From Candidatus Ozemobacteraceae bacterium (GTDB taxonomy: Bacteria > Muiribacteriota > Ozemobacteria > Ozemobacterales > Ozemobacteraceae), in the NCBI GenBank assembly GCA_035373905.1, contig DAOSOK010000027.1, forward strand, positions 10,998 through 74,997: 64,000 bases of DNA, written 5' to 3'. Of this stretch, positions 26,289 to 33,847 are shown piece by piece. The notes under the pieces were generated by a model. The model saw only the letters and a list, made by a program, of their open reading frames with translations, ran no database searches and was not told where the DNA came from. A program made the position numbers and the translations under genes. Every line of letters starts with the position of its first letter. Position 1 is the stretch's first letter.

Positions 26289-27677
26289 TCAATCGACCGG
26301 AAGGGCGCAGGAATGGTCGAACCGCTTCCGCCCGATGAACCGACCGCGGCCTGGCGTTCCTTTCCAGATGCCGTTTTCCACGATGATCTCGCCCCGGGAA
26401 ATTGTCATGACCGGCTTTCCGAGAACCGGCCGGCCCTCGTAGATCGAGTAATCCGTCGCCATGTGCAGGCCGGTGGCCGCCACCGTCCATTCCGCCGCGG
26501 GATCATACAGCATCAGGTCGGCGTCACTTCCGGGGAGCAGGCTGCCCTTTGTCCCATGAAGCCCGAAGATGCGCGCCGGAAGCGCGGATATCGCCCGCAC
26601 GAGAAGTCGGGTCGGAACACCCCGTTTTCTCCCCTCGGAAAGGAACAGCGCAGGCATGGTCTCGACGCCGGGAAGCCCCATCGGGAGAGTGCCGATCGAG
26701 CCGCCCCAGGTGTTTTTTGCCGCCCTGGTGAACGGGCAGTGATCGGTCGCAACCACTTGTATATCTCCTGATTTTATATATTTCCATATTTCTTCGGGCT
26801 GGCCGACAGGCCGTATCGGCGGGCAGCAGGAGTAAAAATGCCCGTCTGTTCCTTTCAGCAGCGAATCGTCAAGTGTCAGATACTGGGGGCAGGTCTCGCC
26901 GTACAGCTTCACGCCCGACCGTCGCGCCCGGGCGATCTCTGCCGCCCCGTCACCCGACGAGGTATGGACAATATATGCGGCGGCGTCGGCGGCCCGTGCG
27001 AGATCGGCGATCCGCCGGACCGCCTCGGTTTCCGTGAAGACCGGCCTCGTCAGCGGCAGGGTCTGGATTCCCGTCATGCCCTTCGCCTGGAACTCGTCAC
27101 ACAGCCTGTCGATGACGGCCCCGTTTTCGGCATGGAAGGTCGGGAGAATTCCCAGACTCCTGCACCGGCGCATCGCCTCGAAGACAGCGCCATCGTCGAG
27201 CATCAGGCCGGATTTCGCGTAGGCGGTGAACATCTTCAGGCTCGTCAGACCGAACCTGGCAGCCCATTCGAGGTCATCGATCACCTGCGCCGTGAGACGG
27301 CCGATACAGGCATGAAGGCTCCAGTCGATGACCGACTTCCCGTCGGCTGCCCGGAACCGGCGCTCGAAGCTGGCCCTGAGCCCTTCGTCGCCCTGCTGGG
27401 CCGTGAAATCGATCATCGTCGTCACGCCCCCGAACGCCGCCGCGCGGCTTCCGCTCTCGAAATCATCGGCCGACACCGAGCCGGCGAACGGAAGCGACAT
27501 GTGCACGTGCGCGTCGATCGCACCCGGCATCAGCCACTTCCCCGACGCGTTGATTTCTCTTCGACCGGGCAAACCAGTTCCGACCGCCTCGATTTTTTCG
27601 CCGTTCACCGCGAGGTCGGCGTGCCATTCTTCATAGCCGTTCATGAGAAGAGCGTTTTTGATGACCAGATCGTACAT
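26289..27677 (-). CDS. Dihydropyrimidinase / hydantoinase-family amidohydrolase
   Basis: Cyclic-amide hydrolase of the dihydropyrimidinase group: ring opening of dihydrouracil/dihydrothymine or hydantoins. 462 aa. Binuclear metal-site residues are all visible: His57 and His59 (AIDAHVHM), the carbamylated Lys148 (LTSLKMFTAY), His182 (TFHAEN), a His in YIVHTSS, and Asp in VATDHCPF. The substrate-binding SCCPPIRP is also characteristic. Start ATG 27677 has AGGAGG just upstream; the longer frame has none. No other pyrimidine-degradation gene is adjacent. A striking A/T-codon patch lies at 26754-26798. Confidence 0.9.
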   Translation of the reverse strand: MYDLVIKNALLMNGYEEWHADLAVNGEKIEAVGTGLPGRREINASGKWLMPGAIDAHVHMSLPFAGSVSADDFESGSRAAAFGGVTTMIDFTAQQGDEGLRASFERRFRAADGKSVIDWSLHACIGRLTAQVIDDLEWAARFGLTSLKMFTAYAKSGLMLDDGAVFEAMRRCRSLGILPTFHAENGAVIDRLCDEFQAKGMTGIQTLPLTRPVFTETEAVRRIADLARAADAAAYIVHTSSGDGAAEIARARRSGVKLYGETCPQYLTLDDSLLKGTDGHFYSCCPPIRPVGQPEEIWKYIKSGDIQVVATDHCPFTRAAKNTWGGSIGTLPMGLPGVETMPALFLSEGRKRGVPTRLLVRAISALPARIFGLHGTKGSLLPGSDADLMLYDPAAEWTVAATGLHMATDYSIYEGRPVLGKPVMTISRGEIIVENGIWKGTPGRGRFIGRKRFDHSCALPVD

Positions 27678-27831
27678 ACTGCCTCCTGATTGGGTCGGAA
27701 TTGTCCGCCACCACCCTACCCGCCCGCCCGCCGTCTGGCAAGCGGTTGCGATCGTCGTCTCCGAATGTGATACAATATCCTCGGAATACCGGCGGAACGC
27801 TCCGCAGATCATATCTCACCGGAGGAACGAA

Positions 27832-28533
27832 ATGGAATTTCATGACCGCGTAGGCGCGCAGGAAGCCTCCTGGCCTGAACAGCAGCAGCGAAAGGCGATG
27901 TGGACGGGAATGTCCCAGTCGACCTTCATGTCCCGCGTTCTTCCCTATTTCGGCGGCGGTCTCATTCTCACCGCCCTCGGCACGGCCTTCGGCAAATCGA
28001 TGGGAACGGGCTTTCTGCTGTTCGCCATCCTCGCCAACTTCGGTCTGTATTTCGCCCTGCTCTGGAACCGCCACACGCCAGGCCTGAACGTCGCCCTGTT
28101 CTACGGATACACGTTCATGAACGGCATGCTGCTCGGTCCTCTCGTCGCACTGGCAAACGCCATCAACCCGTGGCTCGTCGTGCAGGCGCTCGGCCTCACG
28201 GCGGTCGGTTTCTTCGCGATTGCCGCGTACGTCATGTCGACAGGCAAGGATTTTTCCGGTCTCGGGCCGTTCCTGATCTCGGGCCTGATCGTCGTCATCG
28301 TCGCCGGCATCATGAACATCTTCATCGGCGGCTCAGGACTCGGGCTCGGCATCTCGATCCTCAGCGCGGTGCTCTTCATGGGCTTCACGGCCTACGACAT
28401 GAGCAACATCATGCTCAAGTTCCGCGACGAGGAGTACATCCTCGCGACGGTCGAGCTGTATCTCGACTTCGTCAACCTGTTCGTCGCCCTTCTGCGGATC
28501 CTCATCCACATCGCCGCATCAAACCGCGACTGA
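27832..28533 (+). CDS. Bax inhibitor-1 family membrane protein
   Basis: Seven-helix membrane protein of the BI-1/YccA/TMBIM family, calcium-leak-channel-like proteins of unsettled bacterial role. 233 aa with seven hydrophobic segments from about residue 38; family pattern includes the short loop after helix 2 (LLWNRHTPGLNVALFYGYTF), GMLLGPLVAL, and the C-terminal half ILSAVLFMGFTAYDMSNIM with an ELYLDFVNLFVALLRI end. GGAGGA lies six bases before ATG 27832, so the longer upstream frame is not used. Divergent from the dihydropyrimidinase gene. Confidence 0.92.
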   Translation: MEFHDRVGAQEASWPEQQQRKAMWTGMSQSTFMSRVLPYFGGGLILTALGTAFGKSMGTGFLLFAILANFGLYFALLWNRHTPGLNVALFYGYTFMNGMLLGPLVALANAINPWLVVQALGLTAVGFFAIAAYVMSTGKDFSGLGPFLISGLIVVIVAGIMNIFIGGSGLGLGISILSAVLFMGFTAYDMSNIMLKFRDEEYILATVELYLDFVNLFVALLRILIHIAASNRD

Positions 28534-28554
28534 CGACCATTCGCAATTCTCTCG

Positions 28555-28589
28555 GGGGGCGGGTTTGAAACCCGCCCCTCCGCTTTTTT
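28555..28589 (+). terminator. Intrinsic terminator after the BI-1 gene
   Basis: GGGGCGGGTTT, loop GAA, ACCCGCCCC then CGCTTTTTT. The core resembles the hairpin at 58591-58612. Confidence 0.85.
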
Positions 28590-28698
28590 CGGGAAAATTA
28601 TTCTGTACACCTCGCGATGGAATTCCGGTGTTAAGAGAACCCGCATTCCTGCCGACAGTACCGACGGCACGATGATGTGAAAGGGAGGAATGCGACCC

Positions 28699-28902
28699 AT
28701 GCACGCTGATACATTGTTCATCGGGTTCATTTCGGGGTTGGTCTCCGGTTTCATCCTTCTGCTGGGAGCGTGGGTGTTTCTCCTGCCGCGCGTCCCAGCC
28801 CTGCTGCGACGCGAAGCGCTGCGCGACCTGACACATTACGGTCGCGATGCGGGAAGGCATGGCCTTGGGATGATCCTGTCGTGGCTGCGGCCCGGTAAGT
28901 AG
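28699..28902 (+). CDS. Small single-TM membrane protein, unknown
   Basis: 67 residues: a hydrophobic helix (about 5-33, LFIGFISGLVSGFILLLGAW) followed by a basic, amphipathic cytoplasmic-type tail with several arginines. Start ATG 28699 is preferred; the ATG nine bases earlier touches its own GGGAGGA ribosome site, which is ideally spaced for 28699. Flanked by hairpins on both sides, so probably its own transcript. No family recognised. Confidence 0.6.
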   Translation: MHADTLFIGFISGLVSGFILLLGAWVFLLPRVPALLRREALRDLTHYGRDAGRHGLGMILSWLRPGK

Positions 28903-28916
28903 GGCCGAGCGCAACG

Positions 28917-28956
28917 CGTCACCCCGGGGTCGTCGGATCCCGGGGTGACGTTGCAT
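28917..28956 (+). terminator. Hairpin after the small membrane protein gene
   Basis: CGTCACCCCGGG (28917-28928) pairs with CCCGGGGTGACG (28939-28950), a perfect 12-bp stem. The following T run is poor. Confidence 0.55.
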
Positions 28957-28986
28957 TCTCCGGGGGTTTGGAGTACAGTTTCTCGC

Positions 28987-29358
28987 ATGCCGGAACAGCC
29001 AGCCCCCTCGTATCTCGAATCGTTCATCTTTTGCGGCCTCTGTTTCACTCCGATGAAGCGCGAGGGCGACTCGTTCGCCTGCGCCGCGGGCTGCCCGACC
29101 GCCGTTCCGGTTTCATCCATGGAAGAACTCGTCTGGAAGGAAATCGGCGCTTTTCTCTCCGTTCCCGAAGGAAGGAAAGCGGCGGCGGCGCATCTTGGCC
29201 AGAAGCTGGCCGCGTCCGATGTCAGGCGCATTTTCCACGATATGAACACCTTCGCCGAGTTTTTCCCGCTCGAGGAAAAGCGCCGGTTTGCCGAAGCCCT
29301 GCTCGAAAAGGTCGACGTCATGTCACCCAAGTCCGTGCATATTCACTTCCGGCTCTGA
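28987..29358 (+). CDS. Stand-alone serine-recombinase-tail-like zinc-ribbon protein
   Basis: 123 residues. A short zinc ribbon near the N-terminus (FCGLCFTPMKREGDSFACAA, with a further Cys) is followed by a mainly helical segment and ends with FPLEEKRRFAEALLEKVDV and VHIHFRL. This order (ribbon, helices, then EEKR...LL..v.V and a strand) is the C-terminal part of large serine recombinases, but no resolvase or recombinase core lies upstream. It may be a domesticated DNA-binding remnant. No strong ribosome site precedes ATG 28987. It begins the four-gene operon that continues to 33144; the next ATG is 5 nt after its stop. The recombinase link is inference. Confidence 0.6.
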   Translation: MPEQPAPSYLESFIFCGLCFTPMKREGDSFACAAGCPTAVPVSSMEELVWKEIGAFLSVPEGRKAAAAHLGQKLAASDVRRIFHDMNTFAEFFPLEEKRRFAEALLEKVDVMSPKSVHIHFRL

Positions 29359-29363
29359 TCCGC

Positions 29364-30761
29364 ATGGCAGCGCCTCCCTCAAAATCCCTTCTTCGCGAAA
29401 TCGTCGGACGGCTTCGCAATCGCAATTTCCGCTCCGGCCTCGAAATGTTCAAGACGCTCTTCGGCCCCGATCGTCCCCCAACGGGTGATTCCCTCGGCCA
29501 GATTCTCGACGAGCTCAATCCCCAGGAATTCCCCGAGCAGGCCTTCGAGGTCATGTCGCTCGCCTGCTCCTGGGTCCCGGATGACAAGGATTTCACGACG
29601 GTCTTCGAGAATATCCGGAAGACCTACTACGACAAGCTCGTCACCAAAGCCAGCCTCGCCTTCCAGAACGCGAAACAGAAGGCGAAGAGTTTTGCCGAGC
29701 GCAGTCAGGCCGTCGACTCGATCGCCCGCATCAGACTCGAAGAAGAAAACAAGCGCACCATCGAAGAGATGCTGGAAGCGTGCCGCATGGATTTCGAAAA
29801 GGCCGTCAGCCTGCTGCCCGATTCCATCGCGGCGTATTACGGCCTTTTGCGGTTCTACAAACAGATGGAGAACGAGGAAAAAACGGCCGAGCTCCGGCAG
29901 ATCGTCCGAAAGATCGAGACGACAGGCCGGCTTCACGACATCGTCGAGAAGGAAACGTTCTCCCTTCCGCCCATGGAACCGATCGAGATGCCGTCGACGC
30001 CGCAGCTCAGTCCCGAACAGGAACTTCAGCACATCGAAGCCATCTATAACGACCGAGACTTCGATTCCGCGCTGACGGCCGTCGAGCGGCTTCTCATCCA
30101 GGAGCCCTCCCTGCTGCCGGCCCTCCAGTTGAAAATCCGCATCTTGGTCGCCAAACGGCAGTTTCACCCGGCGAAAGCCACGCTGAAGCACGCGTTCGAG
30201 GTCGACCCCGTGAACGAGACGACCCGGAAAATCCAGGTCGATTTTCTCGAGACCAAGCTCAAGACGCTCTCACGCATCGCCGACGTGTTCATCACCAAAG
30301 CCCTCAGGCTCGGCCCATCGCTCGGCCGCGAGTATTTCCGGAAAGCGTGCAAACTGCTCGAACAGGCGGTTGTGATCGCCCCCGACGAGCTGTCGCTCCT
30401 CGATCAGCTGTATACCTGTTACATGTATCTCGAAGACGAGCAGCGGGCCGCGATCGTCAGACGCGACATCGCCCTGATCAACCCCAACTACGTCACGACG
30501 ATCGCCCGGCTCAGAAAATCCTCGCTCTGTTTCCTGGCCGGGTATGCCTACGACGAAGCCCCCGAATCTCTCGAACCGTTCAGGCGCGTCCGCAGGAACC
30601 TCCTCCGGACACTGGCCGGCCGCCTTCTCGTCACCTGGTACATCCGGCTCTCCCCGGTTCTCGTCGACACCGCGCGCCGCTTTCACATTCCGAAGGCGCT
30701 GTTCCGAGTGCTTCTGTTTCCCCTTCTGGAAACGGCCCGCAGGCTTGCCCGGACGCCATGA
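29364..30761 (+). CDS. TPR-like protein with C-terminal CFI-box domain
   Basis: 465 residues, no signal peptide. Mostly helical, with charged helices around 90-150 and TPR-type repeats from about 230 to 380 (LTAVERLLIQEPSLLPALQL, PAKATLKHAFEVDPVNE, LLEQAVVIAPDELSLLDQL). The last 80 residues (386-465) begin SLCFLAGYAYDEA and continue with PFRRVRRNLLRTLAGRLLV, matching the layout of the CFI-box C-terminal domain (usual core CFIATAAYG). Cys389 corresponds to its invariant cysteine. Function unknown. Its stop overlaps the next gene by 4 nt. Confidence 0.75.
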   Translation: MAAPPSKSLLREIVGRLRNRNFRSGLEMFKTLFGPDRPPTGDSLGQILDELNPQEFPEQAFEVMSLACSWVPDDKDFTTVFENIRKTYYDKLVTKASLAFQNAKQKAKSFAERSQAVDSIARIRLEEENKRTIEEMLEACRMDFEKAVSLLPDSIAAYYGLLRFYKQMENEEKTAELRQIVRKIETTGRLHDIVEKETFSLPPMEPIEMPSTPQLSPEQELQHIEAIYNDRDFDSALTAVERLLIQEPSLLPALQLKIRILVAKRQFHPAKATLKHAFEVDPVNETTRKIQVDFLETKLKTLSRIADVFITKALRLGPSLGREYFRKACKLLEQAVVIAPDELSLLDQLYTCYMYLEDEQRAAIVRRDIALINPNYVTTIARLRKSSLCFLAGYAYDEAPESLEPFRRVRRNLLRTLAGRLLVTWYIRLSPVLVDTARRFHIPKALFRVLLFPLLETARRLARTP

Positions 30762-31768
30762 CCGGCATCCTCCCGTTCCCGTCCGACGCCTACGGCATCA
30801 CCTCGTCGATACCGATCGAGGTGCCGCTCGCCGCGGGCCGCCGTGTGCTCGACCTGAACAATCGGTTCGTGCTAGCGGCGGGGGCCCTCGAGTATGTCCG
30901 CAAGGCCGAAACCGCCGGCTATCCCAGGACCTGCTGCGCCTGGATTCGCGGTTTGTATGGGTTCATCAGAACGGCCGGCGTCAGGCGCGTCATCTTCGTC
31001 ACGGGCGGCGACTGTTCCAACACGCACGCAATGATGGAAACGCTCGGCGAGGAGCTCGACGAGCTGCAGACGTTCGCCTACCCGCCCGCCCGCGACCGGA
31101 CCGGGCTGTCGAACGAAATCGACAGGTTCTGCGGAGCATTCGGCGTTTCCCGTGGGGCGGCCGAGGAGGTGGGGATGCGCCTGGCCCCGATCAGGGCATC
31201 TCTCGCTGAACTGGACCGCATGACGTGGGAGGACGGCCTCGTGACAGGGGAGGAAAACTTCCAGTGGCTGGTTTCCTCGTCGGATTTCGATGGAGACCCG
31301 GCACTCTTCGCGATGCGACTCGAAACGTTTCTGAACCAGGCTAAGCGCCGCTCTCCGCTTCCCGCCGGACCTCGGCTCGGCGTGCTCGGCGTGCCGCCCA
31401 TCCAATCCGACCTGCTCGCTTTCGCCGAGAAGCTCGGCGCGAGAATCGTCTTCAACGAAATTCCCCGCCAGTTCGCCCTGATGGGCCCGGCAACCGATCT
31501 CGCCACGCGGTATCTCGAATTCACCTATCCGTACGGCGCCCAGCCGCGGATGGAGGATATCGCCGCCGAAACGGCACGCAGGCGGATCGACGGGTTGATT
31601 CATTACACGCAGGCTTTCTGCCACAGGCAGATCCATGATATCCTGCTGCGACGGAAGCTCGGCATCCCGATTCTCACGATCGAAGGCGATGCCCCGGGCC
31701 CCTGCGATGCCCGAACCCGTCTGCGCGTCGAGAGCTTCATAGAAATCCTTCAGGAACGGCGTTCATGA
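30758..31768 (+). CDS. 2-hydroxyacyl-CoA dehydratase D-component-like protein
   Basis: 336 aa, resembling the HgdB/FldC/BcrB superfamily of [4Fe-4S] proteins. Visible cysteine positions are YPRTCCAWIRGLYG near 56, GGDCSNTHAM near 85 and a third in HYTQAFCHRQIHD near 288, the usual spacing for the cluster ligands; the C-terminal ILTIEGDAPGPCDART is also family-like. The heterodimer partner (A-component) and the ATP-dependent activator are not in this window, so it may be one of the free-standing members of unknown reaction. It overlaps both neighbours by 4 nt, so it is tightly coupled to the CFI-box and SpoIID-like genes. Confidence 0.75.
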   Translation: MTGILPFPSDAYGITSSIPIEVPLAAGRRVLDLNNRFVLAAGALEYVRKAETAGYPRTCCAWIRGLYGFIRTAGVRRVIFVTGGDCSNTHAMMETLGEELDELQTFAYPPARDRTGLSNEIDRFCGAFGVSRGAAEEVGMRLAPIRASLAELDRMTWEDGLVTGEENFQWLVSSSDFDGDPALFAMRLETFLNQAKRRSPLPAGPRLGVLGVPPIQSDLLAFAEKLGARIVFNEIPRQFALMGPATDLATRYLEFTYPYGAQPRMEDIAAETARRRIDGLIHYTQAFCHRQIHDILLRRKLGIPILTIEGDAPGPCDARTRLRVESFIEILQERRS

Positions 31769-33144
31769 TCAGAGCGTTATATAATCATAGATATACCATT
31801 ATCGGTCTTTCGATTCTGGCGAGTTTCGCCGGAGGAGCCGCGTTCACCGGGTTCGCACAGACGTCGAACGCAAGCGCACCGAAAGCCGTCTTCTCCGCGG
31901 ACAATCCCCCCACCGACGATACGTATCTGAGCATAGGGCTCTTCGAGCGGCGTGATATGACCACCCTCCGCATCCAGGCGATGCTGGGCGACTGGAAGAT
32001 GCGGCTTCTTCCGCGCCCCGTCGCGAGCGGCTCCGAACCGATTTTGTCCGAAGAGGTAGTCGAGCCGATTCCCGAGGGTGAGGACATCACCATTCTTCTG
32101 ACGGGCAAGGGAATCACGGTCAATACATCATCCGGCAAGGAGCTGGCCGAAGGCTACACGCGATGCGATCTCGATGGAGGCGCCACCCTGCTCGTGGAAA
32201 CGTCGAACCGTCCGCCGATCATCCTCGCCGGACCGATCGGCATCACCTGCCACGAAAAAACGCTTTCCTTCATTCACCGCGTTTCCCTCGGAAGATACCT
32301 GACATCGATCGTATCAGACCTCACGCCGTCTTCCGAACCCGAGGCGATCAAGGCGGCGGTCATCGCGGCCCGTTCCCAGGTCGTCCGCAAGCTCCTGGAA
32401 AACCGGCACGCGACTGATTCGTTCGACCTGTGCGACGCCTCCCACTGCGCGCCGTTCACAGGTGAAGCCCATGCCCGGGAGCTGGTTGCGCTCGCCACGA
32501 AGCTGACGGCCAACGAACTCATGGTCCACGCGGGAAAGCCGATCAACGCCAGGATGCAGCACACCTGCGGTGGCAAAGTGTCGAGTATGAAGGATGTATT
32601 CGGCATCGACGACCCCAACCACGTGGCGCTCGACGACAAGCTCGATCCCAAGGGCTCGGAAAACTGCTTCCACAGCCCGGCCTTCAACTGGATCAGGGAT
32701 TTCACCCTGGGAGAAATTGCCGACTTTCTCTCGATGACCTATTCAGCGGGGACCGAGCGTATCTTTCTCCGGTGGGAGCCCGCGAAAGTCGACGCCGCCG
32801 GCCGCATCACAGAAATTCTTCTTCAGGGGAGTCGCACGAAGAAACTCCGGGGAACTGTCTTTCTGAACGATGTGTACGATTACCTGGGCCCGAACTCGAT
32901 CCGGAGCATGAAATTCACGGCCGAGCCGATGCGTCGGGCGATCGTCTATCGCGGCCAGGGAAGCGGCGACGGCGTCGGCATGTGCCTGTACGGCGCCGAC
33001 GGGCTCGCGCGCAAGGGATACGACGCATACCGCATCCTGCAGTTCTATTACCGCAACGTCGAGTTCAGAAAGAACGGCGTGTTGATCGAGGTTCCGCCGC
33101 CCATCTCCTCCGGAACGCCCCGCCAGACAGGACGGCAACCCTGA
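31765..33144 (+). CDS. SpoIID/LytB-domain protein, catalytic Glu apparently missing
   Basis: 459-aa protein with an N-terminal signal or anchor (about 11-30) and a SpoIID domain, a peptidoglycan lytic transglycosylase fold. The zinc-site motif is preserved (DLCDASHCAPF; Cys223, His227, Cys228), as is the C-terminal GMCLYGADGLARKGY. The active-site loop, normally a Glu in an AAEMP-type motif, reads IVSDLTPSS here (residues 182-190), with Leu186 at the aligned Glu position and Asp185 next to it. The GHGVGM-type motif is SGDGVGM. It may bind rather than cut glycan strands. Last gene of the operon. A/T-rich codons mark its first 15 residues. Confidence 0.82.
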   Translation: MIRALYNHRYTIIGLSILASFAGGAAFTGFAQTSNASAPKAVFSADNPPTDDTYLSIGLFERRDMTTLRIQAMLGDWKMRLLPRPVASGSEPILSEEVVEPIPEGEDITILLTGKGITVNTSSGKELAEGYTRCDLDGGATLLVETSNRPPIILAGPIGITCHEKTLSFIHRVSLGRYLTSIVSDLTPSSEPEAIKAAVIAARSQVVRKLLENRHATDSFDLCDASHCAPFTGEAHARELVALATKLTANELMVHAGKPINARMQHTCGGKVSSMKDVFGIDDPNHVALDDKLDPKGSENCFHSPAFNWIRDFTLGEIADFLSMTYSAGTERIFLRWEPAKVDAAGRITEILLQGSRTKKLRGTVFLNDVYDYLGPNSIRSMKFTAEPMRRAIVYRGQGSGDGVGMCLYGADGLARKGYDAYRILQFYYRNVEFRKNGVLIEVPPPISSGTPRQTGRQP

Positions 33145-33160
33145 TCAAACGGGCCTGCGA

Positions 33161-33235
33161 TCACAGGTCGACGGTAATTTCGTAACTCAGGATCATCGTC
33201 AGCACCGTGGCGAGCATCAGCGGCATGCCGGTCAT
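33161..33235 (-). CDS. Possible 24-residue hydrophobic peptide
   Basis: ATG at 33235 preceded by GTGGAGGT six bases upstream, then a mainly hydrophobic peptide starting MTGMPLMLATVLTMILSYE and a TGA at 33161. The ribosome site is good but nothing else supports it. A similar hydrophobic short frame lies beside another repeat copy at 43709-43849. Confidence 0.25.
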   Translation of the reverse strand: MTGMPLMLATVLTMILSYEITVDL

Positions 33236-33322
33236 GAGAAACCTCCACGTCTTTTTTCCAGATATCGGCATATCCGGGAAATCCGCGAGTGATTTCCGCT
33301 CGATACGGCCAATGTCGCATTC

Positions 33323-33382
33323 CCGTTCGTGGTGAGCCTGCCGAAGGACGAGAGGTTTTCACCCCTTTCGGCAAGCTCGGGC
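33323..33382 (+). repeat. Dispersed inverted-repeat family, degenerate copy
   Basis: CCGTTCGTGGTGAGCCTGCC GAAGGACGAG ... CCCTTTCGGCAAGCTCGGG: arms and spacer follow the family layout with many substitutions. Confidence 0.55.
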
Positions 33383-33490
33383 CAGACATCGACAAAACGG
33401 TTGGTTGTCGTTCTGCAGTGGGCAATGATAAACGGGCGCCGTTGACACGCCGATTCCCCGCCGCTAGAATGGCACAAAAAGGTGGGCAAC

Positions 33491-33823
33491 ATGGACAAGA
33501 GACTGATTCTGGTTACCGTTCCGAACCGCGACGTCGCCGAACGCATCACGAGCGCCCTGCTTTCCGAGCGGCTCGTGGCCTGCGTCAGCATCGTTCCCGG
33601 CATCGAGTCGCACTACATCTGGGAAGGCCGCACCGAGACGAGCACCGAGCTGCTGCTGATGATGAAGACCCGCATCGACCTGTTCGACGCTGTCCGCGAC
33701 AGGGTCGTTTCCCTGCACCCCTACCAGGTGCCCGAGATCGTCGCCCTTCCGATCGACCGCGGCTCGCTCCCGTATCTCCAGTGGATCGACGACGTCGTCG
33801 GTCCGCCGCGGGGCGATCGCTGA
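33491..33823 (+). CDS. cutA: Divalent-cation tolerance protein CutA
   Basis: Small trimeric ferredoxin-like-fold protein (110 aa) linked to copper tolerance and of debated role. Typical sequence: LVTVPNRDVAERITSALL, RLVACVSIVPGIESHYIWEG, LLMMKTRIDLFDAVRDRV, LHPYQVPEIVALPI and LPYLQWIDD. Start ATG 33491 fits AGGTG six bases upstream, rather than the GTG three codons earlier. Cytoplasmic in this form (no signal). It lies 24 nt before the helicase gene and may be cotranscribed with it. Confidence 0.93.
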   Translation: MDKRLILVTVPNRDVAERITSALLSERLVACVSIVPGIESHYIWEGRTETSTELLLMMKTRIDLFDAVRDRVVSLHPYQVPEIVALPIDRGSLPYLQWIDDVVGPPRGDR

Positions 33824-33847
33824 TCTGAACTCTGAAAAGGCAGGCTG

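Larger units (their letters stand above)
33145..33490. other. 346-bp intergenic region with repeat copy and a possible tiny gene
   Basis: Between the SpoIID-like gene and cutA. Holds a degenerate dispersed repeat (33323-33382) and a possible 24-residue minus-strand gene (33161-33235). No terminator hairpin with a T run was found. Confidence 0.5.
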
